Source: Branchiibius hedensis (GTDB taxonomy: Bacteria > Actinomycetota > Actinomycetes > Actinomycetales > Dermatophilaceae). Taken from it: DNA of 64,000 nt. Below, piece by piece: positions 33,905 to 42,667 of the stretch. Under the pieces are notes generated by a model that saw only the letters and a list, made by a program, of their open reading frames with translations, ran no database searches and was not told where the DNA came from. The stretch lies in the NCBI RefSeq assembly GCF_900108585.1, contig NZ_UESZ01000001.1, positions 2,852,001-2,916,000 on the forward strand. The letters run 5' to 3'. The position numbers were made by a program, and so were the translations under genes. How positions within the stretch are numbered: position 1 is the stretch's first letter; each line of letters starts with the position of its first letter.

Positions 33905-34882
33905 ATGGCAGTAACGACACAGATCGTGAAGTCCGGACTCGGCGCTCCGGAGTCGCTGCGCTGGCACGACGACGCGCTCTGGTTCGTGGACATGGTCAGC
34001 GACGGCGGCGTGTGGCGAAAGCCGCTCGACGGTGACCCGGAATTCGTCACCAGCGTGCCCGGCCGGGTCAGCGGGATCGGCTGGCTCCCGGACGGCCGCC
34101 TGCTGGCGGTCTCCATGGACGAACGGATCATCTACCGCCTTGAGCACGACGGTTCGCTCGCCCAGCACGCCGACTTCAGCGACATCGCCAGCGGCGACGG
34201 TAACGACCTCTACGTCGACCCGGAAGGCCGCGCTTACGTCGGCAACTTCGGGTTCGACCTGCACGCCTCGCGCAAAGTGCAGTCCAACTCGATGCTCTAC
34301 GCCCCGCCCGGCCCGCCGAGCACGCCGCTGGCGATCTTCGATGCCGACGGCCAGCTGCTGGGTAAGACCGACCCACTGCTGTTCCCCAACGGCATGGTCG
34401 TCCTCGGCGACGGCCGCACCCTGGTCGTCGCCGAAACCCTGGGCATGCGCCTGACCGCGTTCACCATCGCCGACGACGGCACGCTCACCGACCGGCGAGT
34501 GTGGGCCAGCCTCATCCCGGCGCCGCTGTGGTCGGCCCTGAACCACCCCGGACCCCTCGGCCGGGTGACCCGACGCGTCTCGGCCGCGGTCGACGTACCG
34601 GCACTGGCGAAGTACTCCAACACCCAGATCGCGCCGGACGGGATCGGGCTGCACTCCGACGGGCAGACGATCTGGGTGGCCAATCCACTGCGTAACGAGT
34701 GCGCCCGGGTCGCCGAGGGCGGCAATATCCTGCAACGGGTCCGGACCCGCCAGCCGGCGCTGACCTGTGTGGTGGGTGGGCCCGATCACGACATCTTGTT
34801 CATCGGCACCACCCCGGACTACGACCCGGACAAGGCGCTGGCAGCAAAGGCCGGTCTGATCGAGTCGATCCCGCTGACTTAG
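33905..34882 (+). CDS. SMP-30/gluconolactonase-like protein
   Basis: A 325-residue beta-propeller protein of the SMP-30/LRE group. Repeated blade patterns are visible: GAPESLRWHDDALWFVDM, VSGIGWLPDGRLLAVSM, GNDLYVDPEGRAYVGNFGFD, PNGMVVLGDGRTLVVAETLGMRLTAF and APDGIGLHSDGQTIWVANP. The metal-ligand residues Glu (APES), Asn (GND) and Asp (APDG) are present. It is expected to be cytoplasmic (no signal peptide) and to hydrolyse a sugar lactone or similar ester. It stands just upstream of, but apparently outside, the exporter operon. Confidence 0.85.
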   Translation: MAVTTQIVKSGLGAPESLRWHDDALWFVDMVSDGGVWRKPLDGDPEFVTSVPGRVSGIGWLPDGRLLAVSMDERIIYRLEHDGSLAQHADFSDIASGDGNDLYVDPEGRAYVGNFGFDLHASRKVQSNSMLYAPPGPPSTPLAIFDADGQLLGKTDPLLFPNGMVVLGDGRTLVVAETLGMRLTAFTIADDGTLTDRRVWASLIPAPLWSALNHPGPLGRVTRRVSAAVDVPALAKYSNTQIAPDGIGLHSDGQTIWVANPLRNECARVAEGGNILQRVRTRQPALTCVVGGPDHDILFIGTTPDYDPDKALAAKAGLIESIPLT

Positions 34883-34886
34883 GGTT

Positions 34887-34900
34887 ACCTCACTTGAGGT
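34887..34900 (+). promoter_or_regulatory. Perfect palindrome before the ABC exporter pair, candidate operator
   Basis: ACCTCACTTGAGGT lies 14 bases before the GTG start. The half-site ACCTCA/TGAGGT resembles MerR/SoxR-type operators. A short terminator for the preceding gene is the alternative. Confidence 0.45.
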
Positions 34901-34914
34901 GACATGATGCCGGG

Positions 34915-36597
34915 GTGAGCGTCACCTCATCCGCCCCGCCCGTGACGGGCAGGGACTTCCTCAAAGCGGCCCTTCGCGCCGAACGTCGACCATTGTTCGG
35001 CTCTGCGGTGCTTTTCAGCCTGCACCAGTTCGGTGAAGCGCTGGTGCCGGTGATCGTCGGCGCCACGATCAGCCAGGCGATCGACGGCGGGACCGTCCGC
35101 GACATCATCTTCTGGTTGGGCGTTCTCGGCGCGGACTTCCTCTTCCTGTCGGTGTCGTTCCGCCTCGCCGCGCGCACCAACAAACGCACCCAGCAAGTGA
35201 TCGAGCACCGCATCCGAATGTGGCTGACCGACCGTCTGGTCGCCTCGGGCGCGACGACCGAGCACCTGCCCGGCGACCTGCTGACCCGGGCCTCCAGCGA
35301 CGCCATGCGGATCGGGGTCTTCGCCCGGGATTTCGCCCGCAGTCTCGCGGCCGGCGCCGTGATCGTCTTCGCGACCGTGTTGCTGTTGCGCAGTTCGGTG
35401 TTGCTGGCCGCTGTCGTCGTGATCGGCACCGTCATCCTGCTTCTCGCCGAGCGAGTCATCGCCCGCCGAGTCACCCGGCGCAGCGCCGCCGAGCAGGAGC
35501 AGCAGGCTCGCGCCGCCACCCTCGCGCAGGATCTGCTCAAGGGGCTTCGGGTGCTCAAAGGCATCAATGCGACGGCCCCCGCCGCCGCCGACTACCGCCG
35601 CGTGAGCAACCAGGCGGTGCAAGCCTCGATCCACGCCATGTCCGCCGAAGCCACCCTGGCGGCGGCGGGCGCCCTGCTGTCCGGCCTCTACCTGGTGGTC
35701 ATCGCCGCGATCGGCGGTTGGTTGGCGCTGACCGGGCACCTGTCCGTCGGAGCCCTGATCGCCGCTCTGGGCCTGGCGCGTTTCCTCGTCGACCCGATGC
35801 AGACCGTGTCCGAAGCGGCATCGGTGTACGGCCGCGCGGTCGCCTCCGCCGAACGCGTCGCGGCTTTGGATACCGACGGCGGGTTCAGCCGCGCAGAACC
35901 AGCACCTCGCGTCCAAAGCCGCGGGACGTACGCCGATCGCTGCCTCACCGCCCCACCTCACCTGACCGTCGAGAACCTGCCGCTCGGTGACAACGCGACC
36001 TATCTCCTGACCGCCAGCTTCGAACGCGGTTGCACGGGCATCGTGTGCGACGATCCTGCAGTCTGCGCACGATTGATGCGCATCCTCGCTGGCGACGAAC
36101 TCCCCTCGGGCGGACGCCTCGACGGTCGGCCGTTGGTGAACTTCCACGATGCCACGCTGCTACCTGGCACCATCCAGGAGAATCTCGAAGCCGTCGCCGC
36201 GGACCCAGCGATCATCGATCGTGCGGCACGAGCGGCGTACGTCGATGAGGTCGTCGCCAGCACACCCGACGGTGCCGCAACCTACGTGGGTGAGCAGGGC
36301 GAGCGCCTCTCCGGCGGCCAGCGGCAACGCGTCTCTCTGGCTCGGGCCCTGGCGGCCGACCGACCGGTGTTGGTGCTCCACGACCCTACGACCGCAGTCG
36401 ATTCCGCGACGGAGGACCATATCGCTGACGGCGTCACTCGGCTTCGGCAGCACCAGCTCACCGTGGTCATCACCACCAGCCCGGCCTGGTTGGCTCGCTG
36501 CGACCGGGTCGTGCACCTGGGCGCACATGACTGTCGCATCGACCGCCACGAGTCGCTGTTGCAGACCCAGGACTACGCGCTGGCGGTGATGCGATGA
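34915..36597 (+). CDS. ABC exporter half-transporter with lost Walker A
   Basis: A 560-residue fusion of a six-helix exporter membrane domain (residues 1-320) and an ATP-binding domain. The ATP-binding domain is degenerate. Where a Walker A GxxGxGKST should be, it reads GCTGIVCDDPAVCARLM, with no lysine. Walker B reads VLVLHDPTTAVD instead of the usual DEP, so the catalytic glutamate is replaced. The signature LSGGQRQRVSLARALA is intact. It starts at a GTG and overlaps the next gene by ATGA, which encodes the partner with opposite defects. Together they should form a heterodimeric exporter with one active ATP site. Substrate is unknown; drug or peptide efflux is usual. Confidence 0.88.
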   Translation: MSVTSSAPPVTGRDFLKAALRAERRPLFGSAVLFSLHQFGEALVPVIVGATISQAIDGGTVRDIIFWLGVLGADFLFLSVSFRLAARTNKRTQQVIEHRIRMWLTDRLVASGATTEHLPGDLLTRASSDAMRIGVFARDFARSLAAGAVIVFATVLLLRSSVLLAAVVVIGTVILLLAERVIARRVTRRSAAEQEQQARAATLAQDLLKGLRVLKGINATAPAAADYRRVSNQAVQASIHAMSAEATLAAAGALLSGLYLVVIAAIGGWLALTGHLSVGALIAALGLARFLVDPMQTVSEAASVYGRAVASAERVAALDTDGGFSRAEPAPRVQSRGTYADRCLTAPPHLTVENLPLGDNATYLLTASFERGCTGIVCDDPAVCARLMRILAGDELPSGGRLDGRPLVNFHDATLLPGTIQENLEAVAADPAIIDRAARAAYVDEVVASTPDGAATYVGEQGERLSGGQRQRVSLARALAADRPVLVLHDPTTAVDSATEDHIADGVTRLRQHQLTVVITTSPAWLARCDRVVHLGAHDCRIDRHESLLQTQDYALAVMR

Positions 36598-38309
36598 CCA
36601 CCGCCGTCCTCCCCGTCGCCGACGGGCGGCAGATCCGCCGCTATCTGCGCACGCTGCTGCCCGGGCGACGACTGCTGCTCATGGGCACGATCCTGGTGAT
36701 GCTCGGCGTCAGCCTGCTCAACCTGGCGATTCCCGTCGCGATCGGCTGGATCACCCAGGCGGTCGTGGACCGTCGCCCGGCGAGCGCGTTGACGATCCCC
36801 ATTGCGCTGCTGACCGTCGCGGTGATCGCCGGAGCCATCTGCACCTACTTCGCGCGATTCCTGCTGTCCCGCCTGGTTTTTCCCGCGGTCGGCGCTCTTC
36901 GCGAGGATGCGCTCAGCCATGCCGTGGACCTGCCCATCGACGTCGTCGAGGCCGGCGGCTCCGGAGACCTGATCTCCCGGGTCTCCGGCGACGCCGAGCG
37001 CGTGACCGACGCCGCCTCGGAGGTGCTGGGCTACTTCGTCACCTCGGCCCTGGCGATCGTCGCGGCGTTGATCGGCCTCGCCGCGATCGACTGGCGCTTC
37101 GCGCTGGCAGGCCTGCTCGCCGTACCCATCCAGGCGCACACGTTGCGCTGGTATCTACGCCGGTCCCGGCCGATCTACGCCGGTGGCCGGGCCGCCGACG
37201 GTCGACGCGCCGCCGCGCTACTCACCGGGTTCACGGCGCTACCCACGTTGCGAGCGCTGGGCCTGACCGGGCAGCAGCGCGACCGGATCGAGACCGCTTC
37301 GCGAGAGTCGATGAGTTACGAACTGGCGGCGATGCGGACCATGACACGGTTCTGGGGCCGACTCAACCTCGCTGAATTCGTCGGTCTCGCAGCGATTCTG
37401 CTGACCGGCTTCCTGCTTGTCCGCAGCGGAAGCACCTCGATCGGTGCCGCCACTGCCGCCGCGCTGTTCTTCGCCGGCCTGTTCGGACCGATCAACGGGG
37501 TGCTGGCCACCTTCGACACCCTCCAACAGGCAGCGGCCGGCGTCGGGCGTCTGGTCGGCGTCACGACCGTGCCCCGCCACGAGCCGACGTTCGCGACCGG
37601 CACCGACCAGGTCGTGGAGGCCACCGACGTGACCTTCGGGTACGCCGATGGGCCGGCTGTCCTGCGCGACGTCACCCTTCGCGTCGGACCGGGTGAGAAG
37701 GTCGCCATCGTCGGAACCACTGGCTCGGGTAAGTCGTCACTGGCCACGCTTGTCGCCGGATTACGCACTGCCCGAAGCGGATCCATTCGTTGGGGTACGT
37801 CGATTGAGCAACGGCCGGTGGCCCTCGTCGCCCAGGAGACCCATGTCTTCGCGGGCACGATCACCGACAACCTGCGACTGGGTCGGCCGGATGCCACAGA
37901 CGAGCAGATCGCGCAGGCGATGACCGAAGTCGGTGCCGATGGTTGGGTCCGCACCCTGCCCGACGGCCTACAGACCACGGTGGGTGGCGGCGGTCGGCCG
38001 CTGACCGCCGTACAGGCCCAACACCTCGCGCTCGCCCGGGTGCACCTGATGGATCCCACCCTGGTGGTGTTGGACGAAGCGAATGCCGAGGCCGGCAGTG
38101 ACACCAGTCGGCAACTGGATCGCGCGTTCGAGGCGGTCGTCCGCGATCGTGCCGCGGTGGTCGTCGCGCACCGCCTCAACCAGGCTGCGGATGCCGACCG
38201 GATCCTGGTGATGGAAGCCGGGCAGGTCGTCGAAGAAGGCACGCACGCCGAGTTGGTCGGAAGCGGCGGCCGGTACGCGGACCTCTGGCACGCGTGGTCC
38301 GCGTCGTGA
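36594..38309 (+). CDS. ABC exporter half-transporter with degenerate signature motif
   Basis: A 571-residue membrane/ATP-binding fusion. Six helices occupy the first 310 residues, then the ATP-binding domain has intact Walker A VGTTGSGKSS, Q-loop VAQETHVFAGTI, Walker B LVVLDEANAEAG with glutamate, and switch His VVVAHRLNQ. The signature, normally LSGGQ, reads LTAVQAQHLALARVH. In a dimer with the preceding protein, this Walker A and Walker B face that protein's good LSGGQ, giving one canonical site; the other site has neither part. Start ATG overlaps the previous stop. Confidence 0.9.
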   Translation: MTTAVLPVADGRQIRRYLRTLLPGRRLLLMGTILVMLGVSLLNLAIPVAIGWITQAVVDRRPASALTIPIALLTVAVIAGAICTYFARFLLSRLVFPAVGALREDALSHAVDLPIDVVEAGGSGDLISRVSGDAERVTDAASEVLGYFVTSALAIVAALIGLAAIDWRFALAGLLAVPIQAHTLRWYLRRSRPIYAGGRAADGRRAAALLTGFTALPTLRALGLTGQQRDRIETASRESMSYELAAMRTMTRFWGRLNLAEFVGLAAILLTGFLLVRSGSTSIGAATAAALFFAGLFGPINGVLATFDTLQQAAAGVGRLVGVTTVPRHEPTFATGTDQVVEATDVTFGYADGPAVLRDVTLRVGPGEKVAIVGTTGSGKSSLATLVAGLRTARSGSIRWGTSIEQRPVALVAQETHVFAGTITDNLRLGRPDATDEQIAQAMTEVGADGWVRTLPDGLQTTVGGGGRPLTAVQAQHLALARVHLMDPTLVVLDEANAEAGSDTSRQLDRAFEAVVRDRAAVVVAHRLNQAADADRILVMEAGQVVEEGTHAELVGSGGRYADLWHAWSAS

Positions 38310-38352
38310 TGGCGATTGGCTGCCCACCCCACCCGCAACGGATACTTGGGCC

Positions 38353-38952
38353 ATGCTTCGCACTGCCGCGACCCGGTCCCTGCTCGCCTTGATCGCGCTG
38401 TTGGTGCTGCCGGTCACGTTGCTGGCTGGTGCGCCCACCGCGAGCGCGCACGACCGTCTCGTGTCGAGCAACCCCGCCGACGGCAGCACGGTCTCCTTCC
38501 CCAAGCAGATCACGCTGACCTTCAACGAGTCGGTGGCCTCCGTCGGGGCGGTCATCGTGGTCAAGAGCGGCGACCAGGAGTGGCAGAACGGGGTACCGAA
38601 GGTCGATGGCCGCACGGTCACCCAGCAGGTGCGCACCGGTCCGGCGGGAAGTTACACCGTCGCGTGGCGGGTCACCTCGGCCGACGGGCACCCGATCAGC
38701 GGCCAGTTCTCGTTCACTGGGACAACCCCGACCACCTCCACCTCGACCTCTGCGACGACCAGCAGCGGTACCGTCGCCGGCCTGCCCGGAGCGGTGACTT
38801 CTCCGGGCCTGCCGACCCAGCAGAAGCCCACGGACAGCACCAACAACGCGCCCTGGATCATCGCCATCGGCGCCCTGGCGGCCCTCATCGTGATCGGTCT
38901 ACTCCTGGCGATCGGGCAGCGACGCCTCAAGGACGACGAACCGGCTGCGTGA
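38353..38952 (+). CDS. CopC-domain protein, secreted and membrane-anchored
   Basis: A 199-residue protein. The signal peptide (LLALIALLVLPVTLLAGAPTASA) ends just before HDRLVSSNPADGSTV, so the mature N-terminus is His, the copper ligand of CopC proteins. The domain continues ITLTFNESVASVGAVIVV and YTVAWRVTSADGHPISGQFSF, with another ligand His. A Thr/Ser-rich linker and a C-terminal membrane helix (IIAIGALAALIVIGLLLAIG) anchor it. It should bind Cu(II) outside the membrane. No CopD gene is adjacent. The start is 43 bases after the exporter operon, so read-through transcription is possible. Confidence 0.9.
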   Translation: MLRTAATRSLLALIALLVLPVTLLAGAPTASAHDRLVSSNPADGSTVSFPKQITLTFNESVASVGAVIVVKSGDQEWQNGVPKVDGRTVTQQVRTGPAGSYTVAWRVTSADGHPISGQFSFTGTTPTTSTSTSATTSSGTVAGLPGAVTSPGLPTQQKPTDSTNNAPWIIAIGALAALIVIGLLLAIGQRRLKDDEPAA

Positions 38953-39132
38953 CACCCGCGGCCTTTTGGCCCGACCGGTTCGGGAAACCTGTGACATCTG
39001 AGGTACCGTTGGCAGCACGACAAATGCCCAGGATCCCGGGACCCCGGACATCGCACGTGTCTGACTGGTCTGCCCAGTTCAACAATTGCGACGACCGGCA
39101 GCCCGGCACACAAGACATGAGGGGGTCTCGCC

Positions 39133-39330
39133 ATGGGGCGCGGCCGGGCCAAAGCCAAGCAGACCAAGGTTGCACGGGAGCTGAAGTACTTCTCCCCCGA
39201 CACCGACCTCAACGCACTCGAGCGGGAGCTTCGCCATGCGAACCCGCACGAGCCGGAGTCCGTCACCGAGAGTGACCAGGACGACGGTGATGAGTACGAC
39301 GACTACGCCGACTGGGCAGCGCGACACTGA
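39133..39330 (+). CDS. DUF3073 protein
   Basis: A 65-residue protein that opens MGRGRAKAKQTKVARELKYF and matches the short actinobacterial DUF3073 family in length, the basic start and the acidic end (SDQDDGDEYDDYADWAA). Function is unknown. It commonly lies next to purM, as here, where the two genes converge on a shared palindrome. A GAGGGGGTC run precedes the ATG. Confidence 0.92.
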   Translation: MGRGRAKAKQTKVARELKYFSPDTDLNALERELRHANPHEPESVTESDQDDGDEYDDYADWAARH

Positions 39331-39334
39331 CTCC

Positions 39335-39397
39335 ACCTTTGTGACGTCGTAACGACGCGGATCTTCGGGTCCTGCGCCGCTACGACGTCATCAAGGT
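39335..39397. terminator. Palindrome between DUF3073 and purM
   Basis: TGACGTCGTA (39342-39351) and TACGACGTCA (39381-39390) are perfectly inverted, extended by ACCTT/AAGGT. Lying between convergent genes, it is likely a bidirectional terminator without a T-run. Confidence 0.6.
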
Positions 39398-39403
39398 CTG
39401 CGC

Positions 39404-40513
39404 TCAGGCTCGGTAGGTCCCCACGAGTTGGGCACCACCTGCGTCGACGCCCTTGGCGCCGCGCACGACCGGTGCCGCCTGCTCGTCGACCTGCTCATCG
39501 GAGACGATCCGGCCCATCGGCCACGCGTCGATGTCCAGTGATCGCAGTACGTCGATCGCGGCCTGCGCCTGCGCCTGCGGCAACACCGCGGTGAAACCCA
39601 CGCCCATGTTGAGCGTGCCTTCGAGGTCCAGTTGCGGCACCCGGCCAGCCTGACCGATCACGGTGAAGACCGCCGGGGGCGCCCAACTGCTGCGGTCGAC
39701 GACCGCGGTGACCCCGTGCGGCAGCACCCGGGCGATGTTGGCGGCCAGACCACCGCCAGTGATGTGCGACAGCGCGTGAATGTCGATGCCGTCGGTGCGG
39801 ATCAGCGTCAGCAGATCCGCCGCGTAGACCCGCGTGGGCGTGAGCAGCGCCGGGCCCAAGGTTCCGAGCTCCGCCACCTCGGTCTCCCAGTCCCAGCCCT
39901 GGGAGGCGACCACTCGGCGTACCAGCGAGAAACCGTTGGAGTGCAGACCGGACGAGGCCAGGCCGAGCACCACGTCACCCACCTGGACCCGCTCCGGGGT
40001 CAGCAGGTCGGCCCGCTCGACGACGCCGGTCGCGGCACCGGCCACGTCGTACTCATCCGGCTCCAGCAGGCCCGGATGCTCAGCCGTCTCGCCGCCGATC
40101 AGGGCGACGTTCGCCTGCGCACAGGCGGCCGCGATCCCGGACACGATCGCCGCGATTCGCTCCGGCACGACCTTGCCGGTCGCGATGTAGTCGGTCATGA
40201 AGAGCGGTTCCGCGCCGCACACCACGATGTCATCGACCACCATGCCCACCAGGTCGAACCCGATGGTGTCGTGCTTGTCGATGGCCTGGGCGATCGCGAC
40301 CTTCGTGCCGACACCGTCAGTCGAGGTGGCCAGGATCGGGTGCGCCATCCGGGCGATCGCCGAAGCATCGAAGAGCCCGGCGAAGCCGCCCAGGCCGCCG
40401 AGCACCTCAGGGCGCTGCGCGGTGCGGATGGACGCCTTCATCAACTCGACGGCCTTGTCGCCGGCTTCGACGTCAACGCCCGCCTCGGCGTACGTGATCG
40501 GGGTATCGCTCAT
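39404..40513 (-). CDS. purM: Phosphoribosylformylglycinamidine cyclo-ligase
   Basis: A 369-residue AIR synthetase, fifth step of purine synthesis, converting FGAM to AIR with ATP. Clear family features are TYAEAGVDVEAGDKAVELMK, STDGVGTKVAIA, DLVGMVVDDIVVCGAEPLFMTDYIATGK, ALIGGETAEHPG and SSGLHSNGFSLVRRV. The ATG at 40513 begins MSDTPITYAEAG, the usual N-terminus. It lies 10 bases after the purF stop, so the two are an operon. Confidence 0.96.
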   Translation of the reverse strand: MSDTPITYAEAGVDVEAGDKAVELMKASIRTAQRPEVLGGLGGFAGLFDASAIARMAHPILATSTDGVGTKVAIAQAIDKHDTIGFDLVGMVVDDIVVCGAEPLFMTDYIATGKVVPERIAAIVSGIAAACAQANVALIGGETAEHPGLLEPDEYDVAGAATGVVERADLLTPERVQVGDVVLGLASSGLHSNGFSLVRRVVASQGWDWETEVAELGTLGPALLTPTRVYAADLLTLIRTDGIDIHALSHITGGGLAANIARVLPHGVTAVVDRSSWAPPAVFTVIGQAGRVPQLDLEGTLNMGVGFTAVLPQAQAQAAIDVLRSLDIDAWPMGRIVSDEQVDEQAAPVVRGAKGVDAGGAQLVGTYRA

Positions 40514-40523
40514 GACGCTTAGG

Positions 40524-42098
40524 TTAGGGCCGCAGGAGGGCGCCCTCACCGCCGGTCGCAACGCCCAGCCCCACACCGTCGGCGTCAACGGTGTAGTCGA
40601 TCGACTGGTCGTGACCGGTGCGGACCTCGATCGGCAACGTCTCCAGGACATGCTTGCCGATCAGACCGTCCTCGGGCAGCGTGATCGGGTACTCGCCGGT
40701 GAAACAGGCCGAGCACAACTGGCTGGCCGGCTGATCGGTGGCCGCGATCATCCCCTCTTCGGAGATGTAACCCAACGAGTCCGCACCAATGGAAGCTCGG
40801 ATCTCTTCCACGCCAAGGCCGTTCGCGATCAACTCTGCGCGAGTCGCGAAGTCGATGCCGTAGAAACACGGCCAGCGCACCGGCGGGCTGGAGATACGCA
40901 CGTGCACCTCCAGGGCACCGGCCTCGCGCAACATCCGCACCTGGGCCCGCTGGGTGTTGCCGCGCACGATGGAGTCATCAATGACGACCACGCGCTTACC
41001 GCGGATTGTGTGCTCCAGCGGATTCAGCTTCAGCCGGATGCCCAGTTGCCGCAGGGTCTGCGACGGCTGGATGAAGGTGCGTCCGACGTAGGCGTTCTTG
41101 ACGAAGCCCTGGCCGAACGGGATGCCGGACTCCTGCGCGTAGCCGGTCGCGGCAGGGACGCCGGACTCCGGAACGCCGATCACCAGGTCCGCCTCGACCG
41201 GGTGCTCCCGCGCGAGTTCGCGGCCCATCTCGACCCGCGCTTCGTGCACCACTCGACCACGGATAACGGCGTCCGGCCTTGCCAGATAGACGTATTCGAA
41301 GACACAACCCTTGGGCGTCGGGTCCGCGAACTTGTGACTGCGCAGACCGTTCTCGTCGATGGCGATCAACTCACCGGGCTCGACCTCGCGGATGACGCTG
41401 GCGCCGATGGTCTGCAGCGCAGCGGTCTCGGAGGCGACCACCCAGCCCCGCTCGAGGCGGCCCAGCGCAAGGGGGCGCACGCCGTACGGGTCACGGGCGG
41501 CATAGAGGGTGCGCTCGTTCATGAAGACGAAGCAGAAAGCGCCGCGCAACTTCGGCAGCAGCTCCATCGCGGCGTCCTCGAGGCTGCGATCGGGATCGGC
41601 GGCCAGCAGCGTGGTGACCAGGGCGGTGTCGGAGGTGTTGCCCCGGGCCAGTTCGCCGCGGATCTCCCGGCCGACATGGGATTCATCGACCATGTCGCGC
41701 AACTCGACGGTGTTGATCAGGTTGCCGTTGTGCGCCAGCGCTACCGTGCCCTGGTCGGAGCCGCCGAGCGTGGGCTGGGCGTTCTCCCAGGTGCTGCCGC
41801 CGGTGGTCGAGTAGCGGGTGTGCCCGATGGCCAAGTGGCCTTTCATCGAACTCAGCGCCGACTCGTCGAAGACCTGCGAGACCAGACCCATGTCCTTGTA
41901 GACCAGGATGCTGTGCCCGTCGCTGGTCGCGATGCCCGCCGACTCCTGCCCGCGGTGCTGCAGGGCATACAGCCCGAAGTAGGTCAGTTTGGCGACGTCC
42001 TCGCCAGGTGCCCAGACTCCGAAGACCCCGCAGGCATCCTGCGGGCCCTTCTCACCGGGGATCAGATCGTGCGTCAGTTTGCCGTCACCACGCGCCAC
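40524..42098 (-). CDS. purF: Amidophosphoribosyltransferase
   Basis: A 524-residue enzyme that makes phosphoribosylamine from PRPP and glutamine, the first committed purine step. A 22-residue propeptide precedes Cys23 in DACGVFGVW, which becomes the N-terminal glutaminase nucleophile after cleavage. Also visible are the ALQHRGQESAGI motif and the PRPP loop VVVIDDSIVRGNTQ. Cysteines in KGCVFEYVYLARPD, WPCFYGIDF and LCSACFTGEYP fit the Fe-S cluster-containing Bacillus-type enzyme. Start is a GTG. Confidence 0.96.
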   Translation of the reverse strand: MARGDGKLTHDLIPGEKGPQDACGVFGVWAPGEDVAKLTYFGLYALQHRGQESAGIATSDGHSILVYKDMGLVSQVFDESALSSMKGHLAIGHTRYSTTGGSTWENAQPTLGGSDQGTVALAHNGNLINTVELRDMVDESHVGREIRGELARGNTSDTALVTTLLAADPDRSLEDAAMELLPKLRGAFCFVFMNERTLYAARDPYGVRPLALGRLERGWVVASETAALQTIGASVIREVEPGELIAIDENGLRSHKFADPTPKGCVFEYVYLARPDAVIRGRVVHEARVEMGRELAREHPVEADLVIGVPESGVPAATGYAQESGIPFGQGFVKNAYVGRTFIQPSQTLRQLGIRLKLNPLEHTIRGKRVVVIDDSIVRGNTQRAQVRMLREAGALEVHVRISSPPVRWPCFYGIDFATRAELIANGLGVEEIRASIGADSLGYISEEGMIAATDQPASQLCSACFTGEYPITLPEDGLIGKHVLETLPIEVRTGHDQSIDYTVDADGVGLGVATGGEGALLRP

Positions 42099-42156
42099 TG
42101 CCCTATTTTCTCACGTTTCGCAGGTGGTTCGCGCCGTCTGCCGTGTGAGGTCGATC

Positions 42157-42190
42157 AGGCGCCCGATCGACGTACGCCGATTGGGCGCCT
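42157..42190. other. Hairpin between purF and a small membrane-protein gene
   Basis: AGGCGCCC-G-ATCG and CGAT-T-GGGCGCCT are inverted around an 8-base loop. It lies in the divergent region, 59 bases upstream of purF, and could be an operator or leader stem. Confidence 0.4.
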
Positions 42191-42217
42191 CCCGCGCGGT
42201 CGCCTAGCGTTGGGATC

Positions 42218-42451
42218 GTGAACACCGAGCCCGACCGTCGCAAGGTCTACCGGAGCCCGAACATCGTCGCGTTCCTGGTGACCGGGGCCGTGGTCGGGAT
42301 CATCCTCGGCGCGATCATCGGCGCCTCGGGGGACAGCGGCAATTACACGGACTGGTCGGCTATCGGGTATCTCGCGGTCGTCTTCGGTTCAATCGGTGCG
42401 TTGCTCGGTGGCTTGGCGGCCGTTGCCGCCGACTGGTGGGCGCATCGCTGA
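42218..42451 (+). CDS. Small two-helix membrane protein
   Basis: A 77-residue protein with two helices, IVAFLVTGAVVGIILGAIIGA and GYLAVVFGSIGALLGGLAAVAA, separated by a short polar loop. Both helices carry GxxxG-like glycine patterns. It starts with a GTG directly upstream of MNTEPDRRKVYRSP. No function is known. It is divergent from purF, the common position of such genes in this group. Confidence 0.7.
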   Translation: MNTEPDRRKVYRSPNIVAFLVTGAVVGIILGAIIGASGDSGNYTDWSAIGYLAVVFGSIGALLGGLAAVAADWWAHR

Positions 42452-42667
42452 ACTGCGGTTATTCCGTACTTCCGGCACAGAATTGCTGCAGCCGCTCGCC
42501 ACTGGTACGGGATTGCTGTGATCCGCGCAAATCCCAGCAGTGTCGTGCCAATCGTGGCCGTCAGGCGCAATCGCGTGCCAGTCGTGCCCGCGGCTACTGC
42601 GTAGTACGGCGCGATCGTCTGCTACTAGGGTGACGAGCAGATCTGGCCGCAGTAGAAGGTGACTCTC

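Noticed and set aside
40197-42221. A 674-codon plus-strand frame opposite purM and purF
   Set aside because: Complement of two certain purine genes; composition typical of GC-driven shadow frames.
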